From: Amaricoccus sp.
GTDB taxonomy: Bacteria; Pseudomonadota; Alphaproteobacteria; Rhodobacterales; Rhodobacteraceae
Assembly: GCF_017993425.1 (NCBI RefSeq)
Contig: NZ_JAGOMQ010000002.1
Span: 124,001 to 188,000, forward strand
DNA length: 64,000 nt
Direction of reading: 5' to 3'
The position numbers were made by a program, and so were the translations under genes. The notes under the pieces are model-generated. The model had not been told where the DNA came from and did no database searches. It worked only from the letters and a program-made list of their open reading frames with translations. How positions within the stretch are numbered: position 1 is the first letter of the stretch; every line of letters begins with the position of its first letter. Shown one piece after another: positions 26,288-35,441 of this stretch.

Positions 26288-27063
26288 TCCTCGCCTCCCC
26301 TGGCGCGAAGGTAGATCGGCGCGAAGACGCCTTCCTGGCGGATGCTGAGCCGGCCGGAGCGCACCAGCTCTAGCGCGGCGGCGAAGCTCGCGGCGGTGGC
26401 GGAGCGGCGCTTGACGGGATCGGCCGCCCAGTCGCCGGGCAGGAAGGCCGAGAGCTCGGTCCATTCCATCGCCGCCGGGATCAGCCCGCGCAGCCGCTCC
26501 AGCGCCAGCTCCATGGTGTAGACAGGCCCCCGCTCCAGGTGCAGCGGCTGGAAGGCGTCCCTGGTCTTGATCCGCGCATAGGCGCGCAGCAGGTCGACGA
26601 GGCTCGCCTCGTGGATGACGCGGGTCTCCCTGGTCACCGCCTCCGGCGCGCCGCGGGCGAAGACGTCGCGGCCGAGGAGGTCGCGCGCCATCAGCCGCGC
26701 CGCCGCCCCGCGCATCGCCTCGAGCCGCTCCAGCTGGAAGGCGAGATGGGCGGCGAGGTCCTCGCCGGAGGGGCCCTCCTCGGTCGGGTCGGGCGGCAGC
26801 AGCAGCCGCGACTTCAGGTAGGCGAGCCAGGCGGCCATCACGAGGTAGTCGGCGGCCAGCTCGATGCGCAGCGCCCGCGCGGTCTCGACGAAGGCGAGAT
26901 ACTGCTCGGCGAGGCGCAGGATCGAGATCTGGCGGAGATCGACCTTCTGCGCGCGGGAGAGCGTCAGCAGCAGGTCGAGCGGTCCCTCGAACCCGCCGAC
27001 GTCGACCACCAGCGCCTCGGCGGCGCGGCGCTCGCCGGCAGGGTCGAAGAAATCGTCAGGCAC
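26284..27063 (-). CDS. scpA: Segregation and condensation protein ScpA (kleisin)
   Basis: A 259-residue kleisin bridging the SMC heads. N-terminal FEGPLDLLLTLSRAQKVDLRQISILRLAEQYLAF and LAADYLVMAAWLAYLKSRLLLP are signature regions; the C-terminal winged helix is FAAALELVRSGRLSIRQEGVFAPIYLR. It starts within the last 8 bp of nagZ and overlaps scpB by 4 bp, the usual alphaproteobacterial nagZ-scpA-scpB order. Confidence 0.96.
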   Translation of the reverse strand: MPDDFFDPAGERRAAEALVVDVGGFEGPLDLLLTLSRAQKVDLRQISILRLAEQYLAFVETARALRIELAADYLVMAAWLAYLKSRLLLPPDPTEEGPSGEDLAAHLAFQLERLEAMRGAAARLMARDLLGRDVFARGAPEAVTRETRVIHEASLVDLLRAYARIKTRDAFQPLHLERGPVYTMELALERLRGLIPAAMEWTELSAFLPGDWAADPVKRRSATAASFAAALELVRSGRLSIRQEGVFAPIYLRARGGEE

Positions 27064-28063
27064 CGGCGGGCGCTCCCGTCAGCGCGGCGAAGGCCGCGTC
27101 GAGGGCGGCGGCCTCCTCCGTCATGGCGCGACCCCGCAGCGCCAGCGCCGCCGCGGCCCGGGCGGCGGCCCTGCCGGCGAGGCGGGGCGCGCCGGCGACG
27201 ACCTCGGCCGCCTCCGCCGGGTTGCCGTTGCAGTGCAGGAGCATGTCGGCCCCGGCGGCGACGGCGCGCTCGGCTCGGGCGCGGAACGGGCCGTCGAGGG
27301 CGCGCATCGAGAGGTCGTCGGTGATCAGCAGGCCGTCGAAGCCGATCTCCTCGCGGATCGCCCGGATGACCGCCGGCGACAGCGTGGCCGGGGCGTCCGG
27401 GTCGATCGCCTCGAAGACGACATGCGCCGACATCGCCATCGGCAGATCGGCGAGCGCCCGGAACGGCGCGAAATCGGCGGCGAGCGCCGCACGGCCGGCG
27501 GCGACGCGGGGCAGGGCGAGATGGCTGTCGAGCCCGGCGCGGCCGTGGCCGGGCATGTGCTTCATCACCGGCAGCACGCCCCCGGCGAGCAAACCCTCGG
27601 CGACCGCCCGGCCGATGATGGCGACCGCGGCGGGATCCGGCCCATAGGCGCGGTTGCGGATGATCGCGTGCGTCTCGGGATGCACCAGATCGAGCACCGG
27701 CGCGGCGTCGACGTCGATCCCGACGGCGGCGAGCTCGTGCGCGATCAGGCGGTAGCGCAGGCGCATCGCCTCCGCCGCGCGGGCGGCGTCCGGCTGGCGG
27801 GCGCATTCGTCGAGCGCCGGCAGCCATTCCCGCCACGGCGCGCGCAGGCGGGCGACGCGGCCGCCCTCCTGGTCGATCAGGATCGGCGCGTCGCGGCCCA
27901 CGGCCTCGCGCAGCGCGCCGGTCAGGCGGCGCAATTGCCCCGCGTCGACGACGTTGCGGGCGAAGAGGATGAAGCCCCAGGGGTCGGCCTCGGCGAGGAA
28001 CCGGCGCTCCCCGGCGCCGAGGTCCGGGCCGAGGCAGCCGAGGATGACCGCCCGGGGCGCCAT
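27056..28063 (-). CDS. nagZ: Beta-N-acetylhexosaminidase NagZ
   Basis: A 335-residue cytoplasmic family 3 glycosidase removing GlcNAc from anhydromuropeptides in peptidoglycan recycling. Landmarks: GFILFARNV, ILIDQEGGRVARLR, the mobile catalytic loop KHMPGHGRAGLDSH with the Asp-His dyad, and DGLLITDDLSMRAL with the nucleophilic Asp. Start 28063 is 1 bp beyond the SPOR gene stop; the longer frame is antisense. Co-transcribed with scpA. Confidence 0.95.
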   Translation of the reverse strand: MAPRAVILGCLGPDLGAGERRFLAEADPWGFILFARNVVDAGQLRRLTGALREAVGRDAPILIDQEGGRVARLRAPWREWLPALDECARQPDAARAAEAMRLRYRLIAHELAAVGIDVDAAPVLDLVHPETHAIIRNRAYGPDPAAVAIIGRAVAEGLLAGGVLPVMKHMPGHGRAGLDSHLALPRVAAGRAALAADFAPFRALADLPMAMSAHVVFEAIDPDAPATLSPAVIRAIREEIGFDGLLITDDLSMRALDGPFRARAERAVAAGADMLLHCNGNPAEAAEVVAGAPRLAGRAAARAAAALALRGRAMTEEAAALDAAFAALTGAPAGA

Positions 28064-28064
28064 G

Positions 28065-29048
28065 CTATTGCAGCGTGACCGGGATGCAGTCGACGCCGCG
28101 GGCGCGCAGCGCCTCGCACATCTGCCGGGTCTGGTCGGCGCTGTCGAAGCCCGCGACCCGCAGGCGGTAGAACACGCGCGCGTTCGCGGTGGTGCGCTCG
28201 ACATAGAGGCTCTTCGAGCCGAGCAGGTCGGCGTGCCGCCGCGACAGGATGTTCCAGGCCTGCCGCGCGATGCCCTCGCTGTCGAAGGCGCCGAGCTGGA
28301 CGAGCCGCGTGCCGGACTTGACGCTCGCCACCTCCCGCGCCGCAGGCGCGGCGGCCGCCTTCGCCGCGGCCGGCGTGGCGGTCGCCGCCGGCGCGGCTGC
28401 GGTGATCCGCACGAGACCGGAGGGCCGGCGCATCGGGCCGGGCCCGGTCGCGGCGGCGGTCGCCGCGGGATCGGGCGTCGCCGCCGGATCGGCAGGGACG
28501 GCCGCCGGGTCGGCCCCCGACTGGGCCGCCACGGCCTCGGCGACGGCGGCCATCACGGCATTCTCCGGCGTGGCGGCGGGCGAAGCCGGCGCAGCGGCCA
28601 CGCCGGACGGGCCGTCGTCCGGGAGCGGCATCCGCAGGTCCTCGCCCGCGGGCAGCGCGTCCTCCCCCGTCACCGCCGGCGCGGCGACGACCAGCTCGCC
28701 CTGCGGCGCGTCCTCGTCGGCGAGCGGGTTCGGCGTCACGGCGATCGTCGTGTCGGCGCCCGGGTCCTTCGCGGGCCGGCCGGCGAGGACGCCGTTGACC
28801 TCCAACCCCTGATGCGCGGCGCGCAGGCCGCCCGGCTCCTCGGGCTGGATGCGGGTCGGGCCCTCCATGGCGCGGATGATCGGCACCTCGCCCGCGTCGC
28901 GGGTGCCGAGCCGGTAGGCCCAGAGCCCGAGCCCCCCGATCAGCGCCAGGAACAGGACCGCGCCGGCCACCCGCCGCGCCCCGTCGGAGACCAGCCGGCC
29001 GGAACCGGCGGCAAGGGAATCATATTCGTCGGCGTAAAGCTCGCTCAT
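28065..29048 (-). CDS. SPOR-domain membrane protein
   Basis: A 327-residue bitopic protein. A short cytoplasmic N-terminus is followed by one membrane helix at about residues 27-45 (VAGAVLFLALIGGLGLWAY), a long Pro/Ala-rich periplasmic linker of about 190 residues and a C-terminal SPOR domain (about 245-325: RLVQLGAFDSEGIARQAWNILSRR ... FYRLRVAGF), which binds denuded peptidoglycan at division septa. First gene of the SPOR-nagZ-scpA-scpB operon. The ATG at 29048 was chosen (MSELYADEYDSL); a GTG at 29069 is an alternative. A CACACA/TGTGTG inverted repeat lies upstream near 29070-29090. Confidence 0.88.
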   Translation of the reverse strand: MSELYADEYDSLAAGSGRLVSDGARRVAGAVLFLALIGGLGLWAYRLGTRDAGEVPIIRAMEGPTRIQPEEPGGLRAAHQGLEVNGVLAGRPAKDPGADTTIAVTPNPLADEDAPQGELVVAAPAVTGEDALPAGEDLRMPLPDDGPSGVAAAPASPAATPENAVMAAVAEAVAAQSGADPAAVPADPAATPDPAATAAATGPGPMRRPSGLVRITAAAPAATATPAAAKAAAAPAAREVASVKSGTRLVQLGAFDSEGIARQAWNILSRRHADLLGSKSLYVERTTANARVFYRLRVAGFDSADQTRQMCEALRARGVDCIPVTLQ

Positions 29049-29223
29049 GGGGGCCTTGCCTGTTTTCACACACCATAGCTTGTGTGTGCCTCTGCTCCAA
29101 CCCCTAAATGTCTAACGGACGCTTAACGCATCTCGCCCATCGGGGTGTGCGAAGGATAGCAAGGCCAGCACGGATGACAACCGCCGTGATGGCGCCGTGA
29201 TGGGCAGGGCGCGGCGGCGCCCG

Positions 29224-30969
29224 TCAGCGCATCTCGTCCATCGGGGCGACTCCGAGGATGCCGAGGCCGGCGGCGATCACCGTGGCCGTTGCGCGCACCA
29301 AGGCGAGGCGGGCGCGGGTGGTCTCCGGGGCCTCGGCCTGCACGAAGCGCAGCTCCGGCTCGATCTTGCCCTGGTGCTGCAAGGCGTGAAAGACGCCGGC
29401 CAGGTCATAGAGATAGAAGGCGATCCGGTGCGGCTCGTGGTTCTGCGCGGCGAGCGCCACGAAGCGCGGCCATTCGGCGAGCTTCTTCGCCAGCGCGAGC
29501 TCGCCCGTCGCGCCGAGGGGCGCGAGGTCGACGGCGGCCAGCGCGGCGTCGTCGAGGGCGAAGCCCGCCTCCCCGGCGCGGCGCGCCACCGAGAAGGCGC
29601 GGGCGTGGGCGTACTGGACGTAGAAGACCGGGTTGTCCTTCGACTGCTCCAGGACACGCTCGAAGTCGAAGTCCAGCGCCGCGTCGTTCTTGCGGGTCAG
29701 CATGACGAAGCGGGCGACGTCGCGGCCGACCTCGTCCACCACGTCGCGCAAGGTGACGAAGGTGCCGGCCCGCTTGGACATCTTCACCGGCTCGCCGCCC
29801 TTGGTGAGCTTGACGAGCTGAATGAGCTTGACGTCGAGGGGCACCCGGTTGTCGGAGAGCGCGGCGACGATGGCCTTCAGGCGCTTGACGTAGCCGCCGT
29901 GGTCGGCGCCGAGGACGTCGATCAGCTCGTCGTAGCCGCGCTCGACCTTGTCGAAGTGATAGGCGATGTCGGGGGCGAAGTAGGTCCAGCTGCCGTCGGA
30001 CTTCTTCACCGGGCGGTCGACGTCGTCGCCGAAGGCGGTGGCGCGGAAAAGGGTCTGCTGGCGCGGCTCCCAGTCCTCGGGGGTCTTGCCCTTGGGGGGC
30101 TCGAGCACGCCCTCGTAGAGGAGGCCCTTGCCCTCGAGCGCGGCGAGGGCGGCCTCGATGCGGCCGGTGCCGTAGAGGGACTTCTCGGAGAAGAAATGGT
30201 CCATCCCGACGCCGAGGGCGGCGAGGTCCTCGCGGATCATCGCCATCATCGCGGAGGTGGCGAAGTCGCGGACCTCGGCGAGCCAGACCGCCTCGCCCTT
30301 GTCGAGGAGGCTGTCGCCGTAGCGGGCCTTCAGCGCCTCGCCGACCGGGATCAGGTAGTCGCCGGGATAGAGCCCCCCGGCGATCTCGGGCTCGAGCCCG
30401 CAGGCCTCGCGGTAGCGCTCGAAGGCGGAGCGGGCGAGGACGTCGACCTGGGCGCCGCCGTCGTTGATGTAGTACTCGCGGGTGACGTCGAAGCCGACGA
30501 AGCCGAGGAGGCTGGCGAGCGCGTCGCCGAAGACGGCGCCGCGGGCGTGGCCGACATGCATCGGGCCGGTGGGGTTCGCCGAGACGAACTCGACGTTGAC
30601 CTTGCGGCCGGCGCCGAGCTCGGAGCGGCCGAAGCCGGCGCCTTGGGTGAGGATGGCCGGCAGGACCGAGAACCAGACGGCGGGCGCGAGGCGGAGGTTG
30701 AGGAAGCCCGGGCCGGCCACGTCGACGCCGACGACGCCGGGGGCGCCGGCGAGCTCGGCCGCCAGCGCGACGGCGATGTCGCGGGGCGGCAGGCCGGCGG
30801 GGCGGGCGAGCGCCATGGCGGCGTTCGAGGCCATGTCGCCGTGGGCGGCGTCGCGGGGCGGCTCGACCGCGACGGCGGCGAGATCGAGCCCGGCGGGCAG
30901 CCTGCCCTGCGCGGCGAGCCGCGCGACGGCGGCGGCGACCTCGGCCCTGACCTCGGCGAAAACGTCCAT
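29224..30969 (-). CDS. argS: Arginyl-tRNA synthetase
   Basis: A 581-residue class I synthetase. An N-terminal additional domain (about 1-110) is followed by the HIGH-type motif in [25 protein letters not shown], and a KMSKR signature in [19 protein letters not shown], then the DALR anticodon domain ending [13 protein letters not shown]. The start at 30969 fits the family; the longer upstream frame is non-coding. It stands alone, divergent from the small secreted protein gene. Intergenic 29070-29223 after its end contains no recognised feature. Confidence 0.96.
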   Translation of the reverse strand: MDVFAEVRAEVAAAVARLAAQGRLPAGLDLAAVAVEPPRDAAHGDMASNAAMALARPAGLPPRDIAVALAAELAGAPGVVGVDVAGPGFLNLRLAPAVWFSVLPAILTQGAGFGRSELGAGRKVNVEFVSANPTGPMHVGHARGAVFGDALASLLGFVGFDVTREYYINDGGAQVDVLARSAFERYREACGLEPEIAGGLYPGDYLIPVGEALKARYGDSLLDKGEAVWLAEVRDFATSAMMAMIREDLAALGVGMDHFFSEKSLYGTGRIEAALAALEGKGLLYEGVLEPPKGKTPEDWEPRQQTLFRATAFGDDVDRPVKKSDGSWTYFAPDIAYHFDKVERGYDELIDVLGADHGGYVKRLKAIVAALSDNRVPLDVKLIQLVKLTKGGEPVKMSKRAGTFVTLRDVVDEVGRDVARFVMLTRKNDAALDFDFERVLEQSKDNPVFYVQYAHARAFSVARRAGEAGFALDDAALAAVDLAPLGATGELALAKKLAEWPRFVALAAQNHEPHRIAFYLYDLAGVFHALQHQGKIEPELRFVQAEAPETTRARLALVRATATVIAAGLGILGVAPMDEMR

Positions 30970-31065
30970 GCTCTGGCCTCCCCCTGACCGGCCGCGGGTT
31001 AGCACGCCCCGAGGGGCGGCGGCAATCGCTGGCGCCGGACGGGGCGCCGGCCTAAGTAGCAGGCC

Positions 31066-31473
31066 ATGACCCGCGCCCCCCTCGTCGCCCTCCTCGTCGC
31101 GGCCGCCGCCTCCCCGGGCCTCGCGGAGAGCGTCGTCGCGCCCGACGCCTTCGAGGCGATGTCGGTGGGGCGGACCCTGCACTTCACCCTCGACGGCCAA
31201 CCCTTCGGGTCGGAGCAGTTCTTCCCCGGGCGCCGCACCCTCTGGCGCTATGCCGAGGAGGGCTGCCAGCGCGGGGTGTGGCGGGCCGAGGGCGCGGCGA
31301 TCTGCTTCGCCTACGAGGGCATGGAGGGCGCGATCTGCTGGCGCTTCCTCGACACCGGGGCGGGCCACGCCGCAGCGCTGGTCGAGGGCGGCGCGGAGAC
31401 CGGCTTCCGGCTGAAGCTCGACCACATCGACGCCGCGCCCCTCGACTGCCCGGGGCCCGAGGTCGGCAGCTGA
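31066..31473 (+). CDS. Small secreted hypothetical protein
   Basis: A 135-residue exported protein with a signal peptide (about residues 1-20, cleavage GLAES). Mature part contains four cysteines (GCQRG, ICFAY, ICWRF, LDCPG), probably two disulfides, and the pattern [37 protein letters not shown], seen in uncharacterised Rhodobacterales proteins. No enzymatic motif. It is monocistronic; downstream lies a CACGCGTG palindrome. Confidence 0.8.
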   Translation: MTRAPLVALLVAAAASPGLAESVVAPDAFEAMSVGRTLHFTLDGQPFGSEQFFPGRRTLWRYAEEGCQRGVWRAEGAAICFAYEGMEGAICWRFLDTGAGHAAALVEGGAETGFRLKLDHIDAAPLDCPGPEVGS

Positions 31474-31491
31474 GACCGGGACGCGGCGCGG

Positions 31492-31534
31492 TGTTCACGC
31501 GTGAATATTCGCTAAGCCATTGATTTGTATAGGA
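31492..31534. repeat. TTCACGCGTGAA element, copy 1
   Basis: A 12-bp palindrome TTCACGCGTGAA (31494-31505) with a following stretch ending TTGATTTGT is closely repeated at 55469-55511, same strand, about 36 of 43 positions alike by eye. Both copies sit between convergent genes. It starts about 20 bp beyond the small secreted protein gene. The rest of the 316-bp gap to the PAS gene holds the GTTCGATTC repeat at 31641-31682 and nothing else recognised. Confidence 0.6.
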
Positions 31535-31640
31535 CGGGTCCGTGGCGCGGAAACGGGCGGCGCGCTGCGCCAGGGCCGTGCGCCTGATGGCCAATCGCCT
31601 GCGCTGACGTTGGACGGGTCCGGGCAGATGCACAGTCATC

Positions 31641-31682
31641 AGCGCCGCATTTCGCGGCGCCGTTCGATTCACTTGAAGCTTG
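31641..31682 (-). repeat. GTTCGATTC repeat family, copy 1
   Basis: On the minus strand this reads CAAGCTTCAAGTGAATCGAA then CGGCGCCGCGAAATGCGGCGC. It contains a 7-bp stem GCGCCGC/GCGGCGC with loop ATTTC. Related copies are at 38527-38564, 39501-39530 and 55861-55886. Possible role as a terminator or REP-like unit. Confidence 0.6.
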
Positions 31683-31789
31683 CACTCTCCCGGCTCCGAC
31701 CGCTCCGCGTCGAGCAGGGGCGCCGTCGCGAGGCGAGGCCGCGCCGCGGATCGACCCTTGCCGCCACCGTCGTGCCGCAGGAAGGGGGC

Positions 31790-32431
31790 CTACTTGCCGT
31801 CGATGACCCGGAACTTGCGCAGGCCGGCCTTGCCCTTGGCGGGGGCGTTGGGGTTGCCCTCGATCGTGCGCAGGCGGGGGCCGGCGGGGGCGGTCTCGAA
31901 GGCGGCGCGCTCCTCGGCGAAGCCGGGCATCGCCTCGCGCGGCTCGGCCGTGGCGCTCGGCTCGATCGGGGTCATCGTCACGTCCTCGATCCGGAAGGCG
32001 AGGGGCGCGGAGAACAGGTCCGGCTGGCCGGAGGCGCAGCCGAGCACCCGGTTGATGTCGCCGAAGTCGCTGCGCAGCGGCATCAGCAGCATGGTGGCGC
32101 GGTAGCGCCCGTTCGCCGCGGTGAGCTTCAGCTCGACCACGGCGGGCTCGGCCATCACCACGTTCAGCAGCCGCTCGAAGCGGACGCGGTCCGCCTCGTC
32201 CATGAAGTAGCCGGGCTGCATCCCCCGGACCTCCATGCCCATCATCTCGCAGATCTTCATCCCGGCGAGGCGGATGCGCATGTTGTCGGGCGAGATGCGC
32301 TCGACGATGAACATGTTCTCCAGCGCGGATTCGAACTGGCGCGGGTCGATCTCGGCGCGATAGGGCGCGATGCGCCCCGCCCGGAGCCGCTCCCAGTACG
32401 ATTTGAGGGAGGAGAGCATGAGATCGTTCAT
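31790..32431 (-). CDS. PAS-domain protein (PAS_5 type)
   Basis: A 213-residue cytoplasmic protein made of one PAS fold of the PAS_5 group: LKSYWERLRAGRIAPYRAEIDPRQFESALENMFIVERISPDNMRIRLAGMKICEMMGMEVRGMQPG up to about residue 130, followed by a Pro/Ala-rich tail ending KGKAGLRKFRVIDGK. Proteins of this kind are common in Rhodobacterales and Rhizobiales and lack an output domain; some act in general stress or cell-cycle signalling, but no function is assigned here. The ATG at 32431 was chosen because the PAS_5 N-terminus starts there. It is divergent from yicC. Confidence 0.85.
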   Translation of the reverse strand: MNDLMLSSLKSYWERLRAGRIAPYRAEIDPRQFESALENMFIVERISPDNMRIRLAGMKICEMMGMEVRGMQPGYFMDEADRVRFERLLNVVMAEPAVVELKLTAANGRYRATMLLMPLRSDFGDINRVLGCASGQPDLFSAPLAFRIEDVTMTPIEPSATAEPREAMPGFAEERAAFETAPAGPRLRTIEGNPNAPAKGKAGLRKFRVIDGK

Positions 32432-32624
32432 GTGGAATCTTGACCAGCTACCCGACCGCGGCTTACCTCGGCGCGCACGTGCGGACGTCCCTTGGTAAAC
32501 GAAGTCTTCATACGCTACACCAGCGTCGCCGCAAAGTCGCGCGTCCTGCGCCTGTGTCATTAATTTACCGCAAAACGGGTGTGAAGGCGAGAGCGGACTC
32601 GCCTTCCGCGGGAGGGGACGGACG

Positions 32625-33524
32625 ATGCCGCTGAGCTCGATGACTGGCTTCGCCGACCTGGCCGGAGAGGCCGAGGGGGTCGCCTGGACCTGGGAGGCGC
32701 GCAGCGTCAACGGCCGCGGGCTCGACCTGCGGCTGCGCCTGCCCGAGGGGCTGGAGGCGGTCGAGGCCCCCCTGCGCGCCGCGCTGACGGCCGGGCTCGC
32801 CCGCGGCTCGGTCAGCGTCGCGCTGCGGCTCGGCCAGGCCGGGCGGGCGGGGGCGCTGCCGCGCGTGAGCCGCGAGGCGCTCGCCGCCGCGATCGAGGCG
32901 GCGCTCGCCGCCGCCGAGGCGGCCTCGGCGCGCGGGCTCGACCTCGCGCCGATGACGGCGGCCGACCTGCTCGGGCTCCGCGGCGTCATCGACCTCGAGA
33001 CGCACCTCCCCGGCGAGAACCCGGCGGTGGTCGCGGCGCTCGTCGCCGACGCGGCGGCGCTGGTCGCCGCCCTGCGGGCCGCGCGCGACGCGGAGGGCGC
33101 GGCGATCGCCGGCATCCTCGCCGGGCAGCTCGACCGGATCGAGACGCTGGTCGCCGCCGCCCGCGTGGCGGCGGAGGCGCGGGCGCCGCGCCAGGCCGAG
33201 ACGCTGCGCGCCCGCGTCGAGGCGGCGCTCGCCGCCGGGCCGGTGGTCGACGAGGGCCGGCTGGCGCAGGAGCTGGCGCTGATGACGGTGAAGCTCGACG
33301 TCTCGGAGGAGCTCGACCGGCTCGGCGCCCATGTCGCGGCCGCCCGGGCGCTGGTCGAGGCGGACGGGCCGGTGGGGCGCAAGCTCGACTTCCTGACCCA
33401 GGAGTTCAACCGCGAGGCCAACACGCTGTGCTCCAAGGCGCAGTCGACCGAGCTGACCGCGATCGGGCTCGAGCTCAAGGTCGTCGTCGACCAGCTCCGC
33501 GAGCAGGTGCAGAATGTCGAGTGA
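32625..33524 (+). CDS. yicC: YicC/YloC-family endoribonuclease
   Basis: A 299-residue protein of the YicC family, endoribonucleases acting on small RNAs and mRNAs in E. coli and Bacillus. Landmarks: start LSSMTGFADLAGEAEGVAWTWEARSVNGRGLDLRLRLPEG and the C-terminal DUF1732 block VGRKLDFLTQEFNREANTLCSKAQSTELT. Ribosome site GGGAGGGG precedes the ATG. The stop overlaps gmk by 11 bp; yicC-gmk is a common order. Confidence 0.95.
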   Translation: MPLSSMTGFADLAGEAEGVAWTWEARSVNGRGLDLRLRLPEGLEAVEAPLRAALTAGLARGSVSVALRLGQAGRAGALPRVSREALAAAIEAALAAAEAASARGLDLAPMTAADLLGLRGVIDLETHLPGENPAVVAALVADAAALVAALRAARDAEGAAIAGILAGQLDRIETLVAAARVAAEARAPRQAETLRARVEAALAAGPVVDEGRLAQELALMTVKLDVSEELDRLGAHVAAARALVEADGPVGRKLDFLTQEFNREANTLCSKAQSTELTAIGLELKVVVDQLREQVQNVE

Positions 33525-34170
33525 TCCCCTGGCGCGCCGCGGCCTCCTGATCATCCTCTCCTCGCCCTCGGGCGCGGGCAAGTCGACGCTGTCGCGGCGG
33601 CTGCTCGAATCCGACCCGGAGGTGCGCTTCTCGATCTCGGCGACGACGCGGCCGCCGCGCCCCGGCGAGGCGGAGGGGCGCGACTACTACTTCCGCTCGC
33701 GTCGCGAGTTCGAGGCGATGGCGGAATCGGGCGAGATGCTGGAATGGGCCGAGGTGTTCGGCAACCTCTACGGCACGCCGCGCGCCCCGGTCGAGGCGGC
33801 GACGGCGGCGGGGCAGGACGTGCTCTTCGACGTCGACTGGCAGGGCGGCCAGCAGATCCGCAACTCGACGCTGCGCGAGGCGGTGGTGTCGATCTTCATC
33901 CTGCCGCCGTCGATCGCCGAGCTGGAGGCGCGGCTGCGCGCCCGCGGGCAGGACCATCCCGAGGTGGTCGAGCGGCGCATGGAGAAATCGCGCGACGAGA
34001 TCAGCCACTGGGCGGAATACGATTACGTGCTGGTCAACGAGAACCTGCGGCAATGCGAGAGCGAGCTGCGCGCCATCATCCGCGCCGAGCGGCTGCGCCG
34101 CGACCGCCAGCCGGGGCTGATGGGTTTCGTCACCCGGCTGAACCGGGAATTCGAGGAGCGGACGGCATGA
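33514..34170 (+). CDS. gmk: Guanylate kinase
   Basis: A 218-residue enzyme phosphorylating GMP to GDP with ATP. P-loop [14 protein letters not shown] is at about residues 16-29, the GMP-binding segment [19 protein letters not shown] follows, then the lid and [19 protein letters not shown]. Embedded between yicC and a gamma-carbonic anhydrase gene with overlaps on both sides, so one transcript is likely. Confidence 0.97.
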   Translation: MSSDPLARRGLLIILSSPSGAGKSTLSRRLLESDPEVRFSISATTRPPRPGEAEGRDYYFRSRREFEAMAESGEMLEWAEVFGNLYGTPRAPVEAATAAGQDVLFDVDWQGGQQIRNSTLREAVVSIFILPPSIAELEARLRARGQDHPEVVERRMEKSRDEISHWAEYDYVLVNENLRQCESELRAIIRAERLRRDRQPGLMGFVTRLNREFEERTA

Positions 34171-34727
34171 GTCTCCCCATGAGCCTTTACGAGCTGGACG
34201 GCGTGGTCCCGGAGCTGCCGGCCGACGGCGAGGTGTGGATCGCCCCCGGCGCGCGGGTGATCGGGCGGGTGCGGCTCGGCTCCGGCGCCTCGGTCTGGTT
34301 CAACGCGGTGCTGCGCGGCGACGGCGAGCCGATCGAGGTGGGCGAGGGGACGAACGTGCAGGACGGCGCGGTCCTGCACACCGACCGCGGCTGTCCCTGC
34401 CTCGTGGGCCCGCATTGCACGATCGGGCACACGGCGATCGTGCATGGCTGCGTGATCGGCGAGGCGAGCCTGATCGGCATGGGCGCGACGGTGCTGAGCG
34501 GGGCGCGGATCGGGCCGTCGACACTGGTGGGGGCGGGGGCGCTCGTCACCGAGGGGCGCGAGATCCCCGGCGGCGTGCTGGCGGTCGGCCGGCCGGCGAA
34601 GCCGGTGCGCGACCTGACCGGGGCGGAGATCGCGGGGCTCAGGGCCTCGGCGGCCGGCTACCGCGCCAACGCGGCGCGGTTCCGGGCGGGGCTCAGGCCG
34701 GCAGGGGGTCCGGGGCCGTCATCCTGA
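34167..34727 (+). CDS. Gamma-carbonic anhydrase-like hexapeptide-repeat protein
   Basis: A 186-residue left-handed beta-helix trimer protein. Hexapeptide repeats run from about residue 18 to 145; the three zinc-ligand histidines are in [20 protein letters not shown]. Family members are carbonic anhydrases or CoA-binding ferripyochelin-binding-like proteins. The ATG overlaps the gmk stop (ATGA). Odd: the C-terminal residues ([10 protein letters not shown]) are read antisense through a degenerate second copy of the 3' end of chpT (34694-34755), so the natural C-terminus may have been altered by rearrangement. Confidence 0.92.
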   Translation: MSLPMSLYELDGVVPELPADGEVWIAPGARVIGRVRLGSGASVWFNAVLRGDGEPIEVGEGTNVQDGAVLHTDRGCPCLVGPHCTIGHTAIVHGCVIGEASLIGMGATVLSGARIGPSTLVGAGALVTEGREIPGGVLAVGRPAKPVRDLTGAEIAGLRASAAGYRANAARFRAGLRPAGGPGPSS

Positions 34728-34755
34728 GCGTGGCGCCGGTCCCGGCGAGGGCGAC
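34694..34755 (-). repeat. Degenerate extra copy of the chpT 3' end
   Basis: Aligned with 34801-34862, this 62-base stretch differs at about eight positions. On the minus strand it would encode [19 protein letters not shown] and a stop, against [19 protein letters not shown] in chpT, with several differences at silent third positions. That pattern looks like the tail of a diverged homologue left behind by recombination rather than a fresh tandem duplication. Confidence 0.75.
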
Positions 34756-34799
34756 CGGCGTCCGGCGGAACGCGGCGCGGTCTCGGGCGCGGTCGTCTG

Positions 34800-35417
34800 T
34801 CAGGCGGGCAGGGGCTCCGGGGCGGTCATCCTGAGCGTCGCGCCGGTCTCGGCGAAGGCGATCTCGGCGGCGCGGCCGGCGGCGTCGAGCTCCTGGCGGA
34901 GCAGGGCGAACTGGATGCCGTCGGGGCGCAGCGCCTCCGGCGCGGCGCCGCGGACGACGAGGTCCCAGAGCTCGGCCGGCGGCGCGGTGCGGCGGGCCTC
35001 GACGGCGAGCGCCATGGTCTCGCCCTCGACCACGACGCGGGCGGTCCCGCCCATCGGCAGGCTCTTCTCGAGGCAGAGCAGCGCGAGGAAGGCGAGCTTG
35101 ACGGCGCCGCGCGGCAGGTCGGCCGGGCCGGGGCCCCAGGCGACGGCGAAGCGGCCGGAGAACATCGCCTCGGTGACCGAGCGGATCTCGTCGAGCGACA
35201 GGCGGCCCTGGGCGTCGGCGGGGCCGAAGGCGAGGCGGTAGAAGCGCAGCTTCGCCAGCGCCGAGCCGAGCGAGCCGGCGACGAGGTCGAGCTCGGCCGA
35301 GCCGGCGGTCTGCGAGAGCTGCATCAGCTCCAGGCCGTTGCCGATGGCGCCCATCGGGCTTATCAGGTCGTGGCAGAGCCGGGCCGAGACCAGCGCGCTG
35401 AGATCGGGCGCGCTCAC
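34800..35417 (-). CDS. chpT: Histidine phosphotransferase ChpT
   Basis: A 205-residue pseudo-kinase phosphotransferase that relays phosphate from CckA to CtrA and CpdR, the cell-cycle/motility switch in alphaproteobacteria. The phosphorylated His is in ARLCHDLISPMGAIGNGLELM (about residue 15); a Bergerat-like C-terminal domain follows (about 90-200) without ATP-binding motifs. Start GTG at 35417 was selected because the family begins just before this helix. It is divergent, 24 bp apart, from the DUF3553 gene, as in other Rhodobacterales. Confidence 0.92.
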   Translation of the reverse strand: MSAPDLSALVSARLCHDLISPMGAIGNGLELMQLSQTAGSAELDLVAGSLGSALAKLRFYRLAFGPADAQGRLSLDEIRSVTEAMFSGRFAVAWGPGPADLPRGAVKLAFLALLCLEKSLPMGGTARVVVEGETMALAVEARRTAPPAELWDLVVRGAAPEALRPDGIQFALLRQELDAAGRAAEIAFAETGATLRMTAPEPLPA

Positions 35418-35441
35418 GGCCGGGGCTCCGGGAGGCGGACG

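Noticed and set aside
29070-29090. CACACA/TGTGTG inverted repeat upstream of the SPOR gene as an operator
   Set aside because: Short simple-sequence arms with no second copy in the window; kept only as a remark in the SPOR entry.
31655-31672. GTTCGATTC tRNA T-arm-like sequence
   Set aside because: No acceptor, D or anticodon arms can be paired around it in this copy or the other three.
32440-32634. Small 64-codon ORF upstream of yicC
   Set aside because: No ribosome site, overlaps the yicC start region and has no recognisable pattern.
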